Shown: piece after piece, positions 1 through 7,744 of the stretch
Numbering within the stretch: position 1 is the first letter of the stretch
How the letters are laid out: the number at the start of each line of letters is the position of its first letter
From: Acholeplasma sp.
Lineage (GTDB): Bacteria > Bacillota_I > Bacilli_A > Acholeplasmatales > Acholeplasmataceae
DNA length: 35,762 nucleotides
Direction of reading: 5' to 3'
Assembly: GCA_012838065.1 (NCBI GenBank)
Contig: DUPY01000057.1
Location: forward strand, 1 to 35,762
The notes under the pieces: generated by a model
Told to the model about the DNA's origin: nothing
The model's database searches: none
What the model saw: only the letters and a program-made list of their open reading frames with translations
Program-made: the position numbers and the translations under genes

Positions 1-33
1 AAAGATTAGAAAACCAAACAACCTATGACGTAG

Positions 34-387
34 AAAAAATTAACAAGGATCTTCCAATTTAATTACACAGTATCTAAAGTTGAATCTCATGAATTAATTC
101 ATGAAGAAGAACAAGTTAGTGCTGGTGACTTTGTACTAGGTATACGTCCTGAATTCGTTGAAATTACACCAGATGGTAAGTTTGAAGGCGAAGTATATAG
201 TTCAATGCCTACCGGTATGGAAACAACCGTTAAAATTAAGATTGATAATTTCTTAGTTACTGGTGTAGTCTTTGGTAATATTAACTACCAAATTGACCAA
301 AAAGTTCGCTTAAACCTTACAACTGACCGAATTAACTTATTCTCTAAAGTAAATCAAAAACGAATTGTTAATGGTAAAATTGAATAA
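34..387 (+). pseudogene. C-terminal remnant of a sugar-type ABC transporter ATPase (TOBE region)
   Basis: The frame is open from just after a TAG at 31-33 to TAA at 385-387. It reads as the C-terminal regulatory/TOBE domain of MalK/UgpC/MsmK-type ATPases, with a 'GIRPE' motif followed by a short beta-rich tail ending in a NLFSK-like strand. No Walker motifs or other nucleotide-binding part lies in this frame. Just upstream a different frame (3-62) is open and ends at TAA, so the ATPase body may continue in another frame, which would mean a frameshift. The window edge prevents a decision. It could be a decayed gene or the end of an intact gene with one sequencing error. A terminator follows directly. 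Confidence 0.5.
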
Positions 388-396
388 ATTTCCAAG

Positions 397-427
397 AAAA
401 TCACTCATCAATTGAGTGATTTTTTTA
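397..427 (+). terminator. Rho-independent terminator after the ABC ATPase remnant
   Basis: The stem AATCACTCA (399-407) pairs with TGAGTGATT (413-421) around a five-base loop and runs into six T residues. Confidence 0.85.
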
Positions 428-454
428 ATGGATATTCCCATCATTTGCGACAAG

Positions 455-483
455 TTGCATAAAAATATTGATAGTGCTACAAT
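455..483 (+). promoter_or_regulatory. Promoter for the 542 gene
   Basis: TTGCAT (455-460) and TACAAT (478-483) are separated by exactly 17 bases, a good housekeeping-sigma match. The gene start lies about 60 bases downstream. Confidence 0.55.
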
Positions 484-541
484 TCAAGTGTAAAAAACTT
501 TTCATTATTCTCGAAATTCAAACAAGATAGGAGGAGAAAAA

Positions 542-1078
542 GTGGAAATTAAGTACATTGGCACTCGATATTGGTATTTCGTCCTAATACCATCGGTAAT
601 CATGACAATTTTTGGTAGTATTACACTCTTTTTTTGTCATGGTGAGTGCGGGGCAGGTAATCACGGCGGCATGCTTATGTACATGCATAATGCTTTATAT
701 ATACATATTGGATTTACAATTTCATTCTTAATTTTCGGAACTTTAGGTTCAATGATAGGTACAGTCATGTTGTTTTATTGGTATACCGTTATTTATGAAG
801 CCTACTTTGATCCAAATGGTATTTCATATGTAAAACAACGGAAGAAAACAAACTTTATACCATATTCTCAAATAGACTTAATTGAATATCACAAGCCAAC
901 ACTTTTTAATTACATATTCAAAACTGGTATAGGTAGTTATAACAGCATCCCTGGGCGACTTTACATACATTTAAAAGAGGATTCAAATCTTTCACTATTT
1001 CAAATTATAAGAATAAAAAAGAAGCATTTTTCAATGCTTCCAGAAAACTATAAACGGTTAATCGAATCAACGTTTTAA
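542..1078 (+). CDS. Membrane protein with a PH-like cytoplasmic tail, function unknown
   Basis: This 178-residue protein starts at GTG, with a strong AGGAGGAG site at 531-538 just upstream. It has two hydrophobic segments, at about residues 14-32 and 52-78. The loop between them is rich in His, Cys and Gly (HGECGAG, then several Met/His). The soluble C-terminal half (about 85-178) has the beta-rich pattern of bacterial PH-like (bPH) membrane proteins, 'YxxxDxxGISYVK...IPYSQID'. I do not recognise a specific family. It stands alone between its own promoter and a convergent decayed gene that overlaps its stop codon by four bases. The His/Cys/Met loop could bind metal, but that is only a guess. 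Confidence 0.7.
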   Translation: MEIKYIGTRYWYFVLIPSVIMTIFGSITLFFCHGECGAGNHGGMLMYMHNALYIHIGFTISFLIFGTLGSMIGTVMLFYWYTVIYEAYFDPNGISYVKQRKKTNFIPYSQIDLIEYHKPTLFNYIFKTGIGSYNSIPGRLYIHLKEDSNLSLFQIIRIKKKHFSMLPENYKRLIESTF

Positions 1079-1566
1079 TTATTGATTAATTGATTAAAAA
1101 TAGATATCATACGCTTTAATTCATTAACATATGTAAAATCTTTATGGAAATACAAATTAATTTGTCGTTCCATCGTCATGTTTTCGATGTTAATCATTTT
1201 AAAGCGATTTTTCTTTAATTCACGTATACATGATTTACGTGCGAGTATCGAAATACCAAAGTTATCACGGACAAGATCTTTAATAACTTCGACATTGTCA
1301 AGCTCTAAAATAACGTTAAAATCTGAAATATCATAAAATTTCGTTTTTAAGTGTGATTCAAATAAAAGTCGTGTATCTGAATTTTTTGAACGTAAAATCA
1401 GTTTTTCTTCTTTTAGTTTTTGTAAACTAATGCTTTCAAAGTTGGAAATTGGATTATCATTTGATGCGGCGACCGCAAGTGAATCATTATCTAATGGAAT
1501 ATATGAGAAATTAGAATCGCTAATTGTTCCAGATATAATGCATACATCGACTTCATAAACTTTCAT
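1075..1566 (-). pseudogene. Truncated LysR-family regulator (effector domain only)
   Basis: The 163-residue frame matches the second half of a LysR-type substrate-binding domain: a 'VDVCIISG' strand, then 'PLDNDSLAVAAS', then a 'LRSKNSDTR' segment that corresponds to the usual 'I.RE.GS.TR' ligand-pocket motif. The N-terminal winged helix-turn-helix and the first part of the effector domain (roughly the first 130 residues of a 290-residue family) are missing. A different gene fragment abuts the apparent start and no ribosome binding site stands out. It cannot bind DNA as it is. I treat it as a deletion remnant whose 5' part was replaced. Confidence 0.7.
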
Positions 1567-1648
1567 TTTTTGATATAAGTTTTACCATAGGTTAACTGAC
1601 CGATGTATTTTTCGTTAGTTAAGATGCATCTAATGTATATGTTAATCT
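1563..1648 (-). pseudogene. Fragment of a large serine recombinase
   Basis: About 26 codons are open in this minus-strand frame between an in-frame TAG and a TGA at 1563-1565. They read IR-x-ILTNEKYIG followed by YGKTYIKK. The string 'ILTNEKYIG...KTY' is a hallmark of the Recombinase domain (pfam07508) of large serine integrases and transposon resolvases. Everything else of the protein is gone. It abuts the truncated LysR gene, so a mobile element probably inserted or excised here and decayed. Confidence rests on one short motif. Confidence 0.5.
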
Positions 1649-1885
1649 ATTATTGACCTACTTATATACTATCAAATACAACAATCGTTTGATCAAGACG
1701 TTATCTTTGAAGCGACCAAGTATCTATGTAATTATGCATCAAGAAAAACCAAACCAATATTTGACAAGTTTCACTTCTTTGATAAATCAATAAGAGAGAA
1801 CCTAACCTTTCTAACTAAGAAACGTGATCTAGGTGATCAGACATTTGAAGAGTTCCTTGACGGGTTCATGAAAGACACTTACTAA
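1646..1885 (+). pseudogene. Unrecognised gene fragment, about 79 open codons without a start
   Basis: The frame is open from an upstream TAA (1643-1645) to TAA (1883-1885). It gives a charged protein tail with a helix-rich look (EATKYLCNYAS, later TFEEFLDGFMKD). The only ATG is a few codons from the end and no ribosome binding site exists at the left end, so this looks like the 3' end of a lost gene. A clean terminator follows directly, as expected for a real former gene end. I do not recognise the family. The 1567-2055 interval contains this fragment, the recombinase fragment, a terminator and a promoter, and nothing else I can identify. Confidence 0.35.
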
Positions 1886-1892
1886 TTAATGA

Positions 1893-1918
1893 AGCGCAAC
1901 CGATAAAGTTGCGTTTTT
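1893..1918 (+). terminator. Rho-independent terminator
   Basis: CGCAAC (1895-1900) pairs with GTTGCG (1908-1913) and is followed by five T residues. It terminates the decayed plus-strand fragment. Confidence 0.7.
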
Positions 1919-1991
1919 GTTATTTCATGGTTCAATATCAGCTATTAAACCGAAAAAATAAAGATAAATATTAACAAAATGTAAATAATTA

Positions 1992-2019
1992 TTGATTTCT
2001 TTACCTAAAGTGGTATAAT
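1992..2019 (+). promoter_or_regulatory. Promoter for the AAA-ATPase/TOPRIM-like pair
   Basis: TTGATT (1992-1997) and TATAAT (2014-2019) are 16 bases apart. The -10 is preceded by TGG, giving an extended -10. The start codon at 2056 lies about 30 bases after the expected transcription start. Confidence 0.65.
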
Positions 2020-2055
2020 AATATACGTATCAATCGATATATTGGAGGGATTAAT

Positions 2056-3393
2056 ATGTCAGTATTTTTAAGAAACATATCAATAAAGGGTATAAAAAAT
2101 TTATGTGAACCAGTAGAATTAACATTTTGCAAAAAAGAAATTAAAAATTTTGATGAGGTTCAAGACTATAATATAAAAGCGATTTACGGACCTAATGGTT
2201 CTGGGAAGACAGCAATAGTGCATGCATTCCAGATCTTAAAAGGATTTATCACAGAAACTGGATATCTTTTTAATAAAGAAAAAATTAAATATTTGTCTGA
2301 GTTGATGAATAAGGCATGTAGTCATGTTGAAATTAAAGCTGATTTCTTTTTTAACAACGACAACAAAGATGTTGTAATATATACTTATCAAGTTGGAATA
2401 GTTAAAAAAAATGAAGGTTTTGAAATCGCAAATGAAAAATTATCCTTGAAAACCGCTGAATACAACAAAGAGAAAGTTATTATCGAAACAAAACAAGGAG
2501 AATTCGTGACATATGCCTTATCTGAATCAATCAAATCAAGTTTCACCAATCTTTTAATCAAGAGATCATTTGTAGAAATTCTATTGGATTTAGTTAGAAA
2601 AAATGATGATGAACTTAATGATGAGATAACAAGAGGCTTAAATGAGACTTTTATTGTTGTAAAGCCAATACTTCAATTGGTATACAATATGAAAGTTATT
2701 CTAGACGTTAAAGATGAACACGTAAAACTATTTCCAACATCAGATGAAAAACTAGAAGAAATGATTAAATGGCGAAAAGAAAATCAAGAGCTGATTTCTA
2801 TGATTGAAACCTTAGGATATAATACTCGATTAATGAGTCAAAAAGAACTTGATAAGTATCAAAAAGAAGTACAAAGAAAAGTTGAGTTTATTAAAATTTT
2901 CAAACCAAATATTAAGAATATAGAATTGGTATATAAAACCGTAGTGTCTTCAGATAATAATAAAGTATATTCCGTAAATGAGTTCATTGATTATGGTGAT
3001 TACAGCATTGACTTAGAGCTTGAAAGTGTTGGGATTAAAAAGCTGATGAATTTATATAATTCAATCAAGTTCTTATCTGATGGTGGTATTCTGATTATTG
3101 ATGAACTAGATTCACATATAAATGATATTTACTTAGTTAAATTAGTTGAATATGTATCTAAATATGCAAAGGGACAATTAATTTTTACGACACATAATGT
3201 TTCACCAATGGAAACACTGAAATCAAAAAAATATAGCATTGATTTTATGTCAATGTCAGGAAAAGTTATATCTTGGACCCAAATAGGGAATTATTCTCCA
3301 TCGAAGCTTTATAGAAAAGGGATGATTAATGGGTTGCCATTTAATCTTGATTCTGAAGATTTATTAGGAGTATTCACAGATGATGAGTCCTAA
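2056..3393 (+). CDS. AAA family ATPase (AAA_15/RloA/AriA-like), probable defence ATPase
   Basis: This 445-residue protein starts at ATG behind TTGGAGGGATT. It has an SMC/OLD-like ABC-ATPase layout. The Walker A motif GPNGSGKT is at 45-52, and a long, charged insertion of about 280 residues follows. A signature-like helix (LESVGIKKLMNL, near 320) precedes Walker B ILIIDE at 345-350, with catalytic Glu350. The switch motif TTHN has His380. This arrangement is that of the ATPase halves of two-gene abortive systems such as AbiL, RloA/RloB and PARIS (AriA). The stop overlaps the next gene by 14 bases, so the two are translationally coupled. It probably senses infection or binds DNA and holds its partner in check, which is inference from those families. 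It sits beside decayed mobile DNA. Confidence 0.8.
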   Translation: MSVFLRNISIKGIKNLCEPVELTFCKKEIKNFDEVQDYNIKAIYGPNGSGKTAIVHAFQILKGFITETGYLFNKEKIKYLSELMNKACSHVEIKADFFFNNDNKDVVIYTYQVGIVKKNEGFEIANEKLSLKTAEYNKEKVIIETKQGEFVTYALSESIKSSFTNLLIKRSFVEILLDLVRKNDDELNDEITRGLNETFIVVKPILQLVYNMKVILDVKDEHVKLFPTSDEKLEEMIKWRKENQELISMIETLGYNTRLMSQKELDKYQKEVQRKVEFIKIFKPNIKNIELVYKTVVSSDNNKVYSVNEFIDYGDYSIDLELESVGIKKLMNLYNSIKFLSDGGILIIDELDSHINDIYLVKLVEYVSKYAKGQLIFTTHNVSPMETLKSKKYSIDFMSMSGKVISWTQIGNYSPSKLYRKGMINGLPFNLDSEDLLGVFTDDES

Positions 3394-3922
3394 TGTTCAG
3401 TTCATTGTGTGTGTCGAAACAGATAAAAAGGCTGCAACAGACTCTAAATATATTTCTGGGATATTAAAAGAATATTTTGATTTGGGAGAAAATAAACTTA
3501 CCTATGTATTTCTTGGCGGTAAATTTAAGTATAACCATCCTACTATTGTTAAAGAAATAAATACTAATATTAAAGAGTACCAAGTAACCAACAAAGGGCA
3601 GTCATTTATTATTTTCATTTCAGATAAAGATATAAACACTGCCGATCCAAGAGATAATCAATATGTTGATGATATTACAAACTACTGTAAAGATAATGGT
3701 TATGAAATTGTATGGTTTGTCAAAACAATTGAAGATGTCATATGGGGAACTACAATAAGCAATTCGGATAAGGTTAAAAAGTCGGTTCAATTTATTAGAA
3801 ATAAACAAATAAAACATGTATCAAAGAAAAATCTATCAGCTGGAAATAATGTTAATTCTAGACCCAAAAGCAACATTTTAACAGTTTTTAATAAATATCC
3901 TCAGATAAAAAAACAAAAGTGA
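3380..3922 (+). CDS. Small TOPRIM/RloB-like partner of the AAA ATPase, putative nuclease effector
   Basis: This 180-residue protein starts at one of two adjacent ATGs, with AGGAG about ten bases upstream inside the ATPase gene. The N-terminal strand ends in Glu13 (FIVCVETD). A later strand carries a DxD-type motif, ISDKD (Asp82, Asp84), and a third region reads VKTIEDVIWG (Glu118). Conserved Glu, then DxD, then an acidic 'E-x-W' helix is the order seen in TOPRIM-fold RloB/AriB-type proteins paired with AAA_15 ATPases. The match is by motif order only and overall similarity is weak. It is shorter than AriB and about the size of RloB. It ends in TGA. In this context the likely role is the toxic effector of an abortive-infection pair. 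It could instead be an unrelated small Rossmann-like protein. Confidence 0.55.
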   Translation: MMSPNVQFIVCVETDKKAATDSKYISGILKEYFDLGENKLTYVFLGGKFKYNHPTIVKEINTNIKEYQVTNKGQSFIIFISDKDINTADPRDNQYVDDITNYCKDNGYEIVWFVKTIEDVIWGTTISNSDKVKKSVQFIRNKQIKHVSKKNLSAGNNVNSRPKSNILTVFNKYPQIKKQK

Positions 3923-3936
3923 ATATAAAATAAACC

Positions 3937-3969
3937 AAATACGTTGGATAGACTCCAGCGTATTTTTTT
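3937..3969 (+). terminator. Terminator of the ATPase/TOPRIM-like pair
   Basis: A 12-base stem (3937-3948 with 3954-3965, one G-T pair) around a five-base loop ends in seven T residues. Confidence 0.9.
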
Positions 3970-4071
3970 GAAATATAAAGATTAAAAAAAGAAAAATCGA
4001 TGATTATTCGTACTATATAAGTGAGAAGGATAGTTGAAAAGGTATGCATTTTTAAGAAGGGAGAAAGATCA

Positions 4072-4179
4072 TTGCTTAAACATCTCGATATTGAAGAAGT
4101 GATTACTGGATTGTCAACACTTTCTTGTAACGTTTTTATAAGGACATCTGTTTTATATAAAACATCATTTGAAGACTAA
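4072..4179 (+). CDS. Possible 35-residue small protein
   Basis: A TTG start sits seven bases after a convincing GAAGGGAG site (4057-4064). The frame runs 35 codons to TAA. The peptide begins with a charged helix (KHLDIEEVITG) and then a Cys/Ser-rich stretch. No family is recognised. It is the only thing I can point to in the 3970-4250 gap, besides a weak -10 for the next gene (TATAAT at 4218-4223). It could equally be the leftover 5' end of a deleted gene. Confidence 0.25.
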   Translation: MLKHLDIEEVITGLSTLSCNVFIRTSVLYKTSFED

Positions 4180-4250
4180 GAGCAATCTTAGTATTTTATA
4201 TTTTTGCAAAATTAATCTATAATAGATATAAGAGAGAAAAGGTGATCATA

Positions 4251-4814
4251 ATGCATGTAAAAATAATTGAAAACTATAAACCGATAAATGAACAGGAAGC
4301 AATCGATAAAAAAGCTATGTTAAACTTTATTAAACATAACAATGACGCATTATATCGAACGAACTTAATCGCGCATTTTACAAGTTCAGCGATTGTTGTT
4401 AATAAAACGAAAGATAAAGTTTTATTTATCTACCATTTGATTTACAAATCATGGAGCTGGGTTGGTGGTCATAACGATGGCGAACCAAACTTTTTAAAAG
4501 TAGCTCTAACTGAAGCTATTGAAGAAACGGGTGTCAAAAGTATTAGACCACTACTTAATGAGCCAGTAGCTCTAGATAATATTAACGTAGAAAACCATAT
4601 TAAAAACGGTCACTATGTAGGCGATCACATACATATGAACATAACATACTTACTTGAAGCTGATGAAGAAGAAGAAACACATATAAAAGCGGATGAAAAT
4701 AGTGGGGTTAAATGGTTTTTAATAAAAGATGTCTTAAAACATGTGGATGAAAAACGTATGCTTAATATTTATAGAAAAGTCTTTGATAAACTCGATAAAC
4801 TTAAGGAATTATAG
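4251..4814 (+). CDS. Nudix hydrolase
   Basis: This protein of 187 residues hydrolyses a nucleoside diphosphate linked to another moiety, substrate unknown. I take ATG at 4251 rather than the upstream in-frame GTG (4242), because that GTG is part of the AAAAGGTGATC ribosome binding site. The Nudix box is at roughly residues 77-101: GGHNDGE, then TEAIEETGV. The essential REUxEExGU core reads TEAIEETGV, so the two metal-binding Glu residues are present while the usual Arg is Thr. An internal strand 'GDHIHMNITYLL' precedes a glutamate-rich turn, common in this fold. It is followed after ten bases by a small membrane-protein gene, probably in one transcript. Confidence 0.85.
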   Translation: MHVKIIENYKPINEQEAIDKKAMLNFIKHNNDALYRTNLIAHFTSSAIVVNKTKDKVLFIYHLIYKSWSWVGGHNDGEPNFLKVALTEAIEETGVKSIRPLLNEPVALDNINVENHIKNGHYVGDHIHMNITYLLEADEEEETHIKADENSGVKWFLIKDVLKHVDEKRMLNIYRKVFDKLDKLKEL

Positions 4815-4824
4815 GGGTGATAAA

Positions 4825-5343
4825 ATGACGAAACAGCAATTAAAAGATACAGAAAAACGATTAAAACTAAAATTTGTAAACCTCAAACACAATGAAATTG
4901 TTTTAAGAGAAGAAGACTTTGAAGATGGCAAATTAACAAAATCAGGTTATCTTAGTTTGAAACAGCAATCAGACTATATTCCAACAACTGAAACGATTGA
5001 AATTCGTATGCCAAAGGCGTATATCAAGGATTTTAAAGAAACCCTTGAATATGTCGGCACAAAGGAGCTTACACGTATTAAAACCGATATTAGAGATGCC
5101 AATATATTCGCGCTCATTTTCTTTTCTGTAGGACTTTTATTAATTTCATTACCAGCATTTATTGAGTTTTTTAACACGAAAATTATTAATGATATTTTAA
5201 TTATTGTAAGTTGGGTATTTATGTGGGCAGCAGTTGAGAAAAGATTTTTTGGTATTCCGGTTTTAAAAAATCGCAGAATCAATATTTTGCATATTTTATC
5301 TAGCAATTATTTGCCTTATAAAAAAGAACAATTAATGGAATAA
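4825..5343 (+). CDS. Membrane protein of unknown function
   Basis: This 172-residue protein starts at ATG 4825 behind AGGGGTGAT. An upstream in-frame extension would overlap the Nudix gene and lacks a ribosome binding site. The N-terminal half is a charged soluble domain, about residues 1-85. Two transmembrane segments follow at roughly 93-113 and 120-140, then a short basic cytoplasmic tail. The 'IEIRMPKAYIKDFKETLEYVGTKEL' region, split into short motifs, predicts alternating helix and strand. I do not recognise a family. It is co-transcribed with the Nudix gene and ends at a strong terminator. Confidence 0.7.
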   Translation: MTKQQLKDTEKRLKLKFVNLKHNEIVLREEDFEDGKLTKSGYLSLKQQSDYIPTTETIEIRMPKAYIKDFKETLEYVGTKELTRIKTDIRDANIFALIFFSVGLLLISLPAFIEFFNTKIINDILIIVSWVFMWAAVEKRFFGIPVLKNRRINILHILSSNYLPYKKEQLME

Positions 5344-5351
5344 CTCATTAG

Positions 5352-5381
5352 AAAAAACCGAGTCAGTAGACTCGGTTCTTT
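5352..5381. terminator. Bidirectional terminator between convergent genes
   Basis: AACCGAGTC (5356-5364) pairs with GACTCGGTT (5369-5377). Six A residues on the left make the U-run for the minus-strand gene and TTCTTT serves the plus strand. Confidence 0.85.
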
Positions 5382-5392
5382 ATTTGTAACAA

Positions 5393-6244
5393 TTAAACTA
5401 TACGATACATTTCATATTGAGATAAACCGAATTGTTCAAAACCACATTTTTGTAAAAAGTTTAATAACTTATCGTTATTGATAAATGAGATAACAAATGC
5501 TCGTAATTTTAAATAGTCTTTGGCATAACAAAGCAATTGTCTACCAATACCATTAAGTCTATGAGTATTTAAAACATGTAAATAAAATATCTTTCCACTT
5601 TCAGCAACTGCAATCACGCCAACCAAATCGTTATTGATGTATGCTCCAAAATAATTAATATGTAAAAGTTCTTTTTGGTAGTCAAAATCATTTTGCCAGT
5701 TTATATGGTGTTTATCATATGCATCATAATAAGCTTTAGCTTCTTTGATAGAAATTTCTTTAACTACTAAATGTTGTAATGAAGGATTAGTTAGTCGATT
5801 TAAATCGATGTTTTTATAGTATACAATATCATAAGCAATTTTATAGTCGTGCTTCAAATAAAAGTTAAGTGCTCGATCATTACTCTTAATAACTTCTAGA
5901 AACAAGACTTTACAATCGTTTTTAATAGCTAACTCTTTATGTAACATAAATAATTGGCTTGCTACACCGACTTTACGATAATCTGGATCTATAGCGAGTG
6001 TTCCGCAACGAAGTGTTTTAACGCCATCATAAGTCTTTATACCACCAAGCATAAGACCGATAGGTTTTTCATTGTCTAAAGCTAATAAAGAAGAGTCTAA
6101 GGAATTTCCTTCAATTCTTAAAAAGAGGTCTATAAAGCGTTCTAAGGTTATATCAAACTTAACCATATAATCACTAAAACCTATTGAAAAAGCCTCATAC
6201 ATGTTTTCAATATCATCGTTTGTACATATTTTATAAGTAATCAT
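5393..6244 (-). CDS. Tandem-domain GNAT N-acetyltransferase
   Basis: This 283-residue protein has two GNAT folds. The first (about 1-145) carries the acetyl-CoA loop 'IDPDYRKVGVASQLF', which fits the R/Q-x-x-G-x-G/A motif, and a C-terminal 'SNDRALNFYLKHDYK' motif. The second (about 155-283) has 'LNTHRLNGIGRQLL', also a good acetyl-CoA loop, and 'NDKLLNFLQKCGFEQFG'. Both sites look usable, which is less common than one active and one degenerate copy. The substrate is unknown. I chose the ATG at 6244, with AGAGGTG six bases upstream, over the in-frame GTG that overlaps that site. It stands alone. Confidence 0.85.
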   Translation of the reverse strand: MITYKICTNDDIENMYEAFSIGFSDYMVKFDITLERFIDLFLRIEGNSLDSSLLALDNEKPIGLMLGGIKTYDGVKTLRCGTLAIDPDYRKVGVASQLFMLHKELAIKNDCKVLFLEVIKSNDRALNFYLKHDYKIAYDIVYYKNIDLNRLTNPSLQHLVVKEISIKEAKAYYDAYDKHHINWQNDFDYQKELLHINYFGAYINNDLVGVIAVAESGKIFYLHVLNTHRLNGIGRQLLCYAKDYLKLRAFVISFINNDKLLNFLQKCGFEQFGLSQYEMYRIV

Positions 6245-6372
6245 GTAAAACACCTCTAGTTTTCTTAAATTAAAAACATTTTACACTATTTTATTTACAA
6301 ATAAAATTCTTTTTTGAATATTTATAAAGAAAACTTAAAATTACATGTATTATCATGTATTATTTTTAATTT

Positions 6373-6381
6373 TGGTATAAT
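6373..6381 (+). promoter_or_regulatory. Extended -10 promoter for ktrB-ktrA
   Basis: TGG-TATAAT (TATAAT at 6376-6381) lies 48 bases before the start codon. No convincing -35 is seen. An inverted repeat ACATG-6-CATGT at 6343-6358 lies just upstream and could be a binding site. Confidence 0.5.
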
Positions 6382-6428
6382 ATATATGTGTTTCAAATTA
6401 TTAATTTATGAAATGATGTGATTTGTCT

Positions 6429-7736
6429 ATGAAGAAAGTATCACCTTATGTTGTTATAGCATTATCATTTTTATCAATCATCGTTATCGGAACGATTTTA
6501 TTATGGCTTCCGATTTCACAACAAGAAGAAGGTTCATTGAGTTTTGTCAATGCACTATTCATCTCGACTTCAGCAGTCACGATTACTGGATTAAGCCCGG
6601 TAACAAGTTTAGCTGCAACACTGTCAATCTTTGGGAAAATTGTTTTAGCGATTTTAATTCAAATTGGTGGACTCAGTGTTGTAACACTTTCTGTGTTTAT
6701 TATGTACTTAATTGGCGCTAAAATAGGTATTACTAACCGCATTTTAATTAAGGAAAGTTTTAATCAGAATAGCTTATCTGGAATGGTTAAGTTAGTTATT
6801 CGAATCGTTGTCTTTACGCTCATTATCGAATCCATCGGCTTTATTTTCAATCTATTTGTATTCTTACAAGACTATGAAGTTATGGATGCTATTGGTATTA
6901 GTGCATTTCACGCAATAGCTGCATTTAATAACTCTGGTTTTGATATCATCGGTTCATCAAATTTAATTGGTTATAACAGCAATGTTATGTTGAATATGAA
7001 TACAACAGTACTTATTATGATTGGTGGTATTGGGTTTGTTGTAATTAATGATATTATTGAGAAAAAATCATATAAAAAGTTGATGATCCATTCAAAGATA
7101 GTTCTTATAATGAATGCTGTCCTTTGGGTTTCAGGAACGCTCATGTTTAAAGTTTCTCAAATACATAGCATGCAAAAATATACTTGGTTAGAAGCGTTTT
7201 TCCTAAGTGTAACGGCAAGAACCGCAGGTTTTACAACGATTAATTTAAGTACTCTTTCGGCATTATCAACACTTATTTTACTTATTTTAATGTTTATTGG
7301 GGCATCACCAGCTTCAACAGGTGGTGGTGTAAAGACAACAACGATTTATACACTATTTAAAGGCGCATCAAGTTATGCACGTGGTACACAACCGCTCACA
7401 CACGAACGATTAATAAGCGATGAAACACGTCATAAGGCAAGTGTATTACTTACAACAGCTTTAGGCATTATTGCTCTATCAACGATTAGTTTACTTGCCC
7501 TTGAAAATATCCGTTTAGATGTTGCTTTATTTGAAACTGTTTCAGCGTTTTCTAATACAGGACTATCCATGAGTTTGACACCTACATTAAGAAGTGGCTC
7601 AAAATTGTTATTATGTTTAGTTATGTTTATGGGCAGAGTTGGACCATTAACGATTATAAGTTTATTAAATCAAAAATGGCATAAAAAAGATTTAAATCAT
7701 ATCGAGTATATTGAAGAAAAAATGATGATAGGTTAG
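6429..7736 (+). CDS. ktrB: Potassium uptake protein KtrB (TrkH/Ktr family channel subunit)
   Basis: This 435-residue membrane protein is the ion-conducting subunit of a Ktr potassium transporter. Four repeated M1-P-M2 units are visible through their selectivity-filter segments: VTITGLS, FNNSGFD, ARTAGFT and FSNTGLS. Each carries the conserved filter Gly. The sequence 'ASPASTGGGVKTTT' matches the gate region in the third repeat. I use ATG 6429. An upstream in-frame TTG has no better ribosome site, and the site here (GTGATT) is weak. The regulatory KtrA gene follows eight bases downstream, giving a complete two-subunit system. Ktr systems are often sodium-coupled. No c-di-AMP riboswitch fits in the short leader. 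Confidence 0.93.
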   Translation: MKKVSPYVVIALSFLSIIVIGTILLWLPISQQEEGSLSFVNALFISTSAVTITGLSPVTSLAATLSIFGKIVLAILIQIGGLSVVTLSVFIMYLIGAKIGITNRILIKESFNQNSLSGMVKLVIRIVVFTLIIESIGFIFNLFVFLQDYEVMDAIGISAFHAIAAFNNSGFDIIGSSNLIGYNSNVMLNMNTTVLIMIGGIGFVVINDIIEKKSYKKLMIHSKIVLIMNAVLWVSGTLMFKVSQIHSMQKYTWLEAFFLSVTARTAGFTTINLSTLSALSTLILLILMFIGASPASTGGGVKTTTIYTLFKGASSYARGTQPLTHERLISDETRHKASVLLTTALGIIALSTISLLALENIRLDVALFETVSAFSNTGLSMSLTPTLRSGSKLLLCLVMFMGRVGPLTIISLLNQKWHKKDLNHIEYIEEKMMIG

Positions 7737-7744
7737 GTGATTTT

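Noticed and set aside
3620-3817. Minus-strand open frame under the TOPRIM-like gene
   Set aside because: It lies fully inside a well supported gene, has no ribosome site, and has a composition typical of an antisense shadow.
6259-6428. c-di-AMP (ydaO-type) riboswitch upstream of ktrB
   Set aside because: The -10 lies only 48 bases before the start, so no room exists for that large leader fold.
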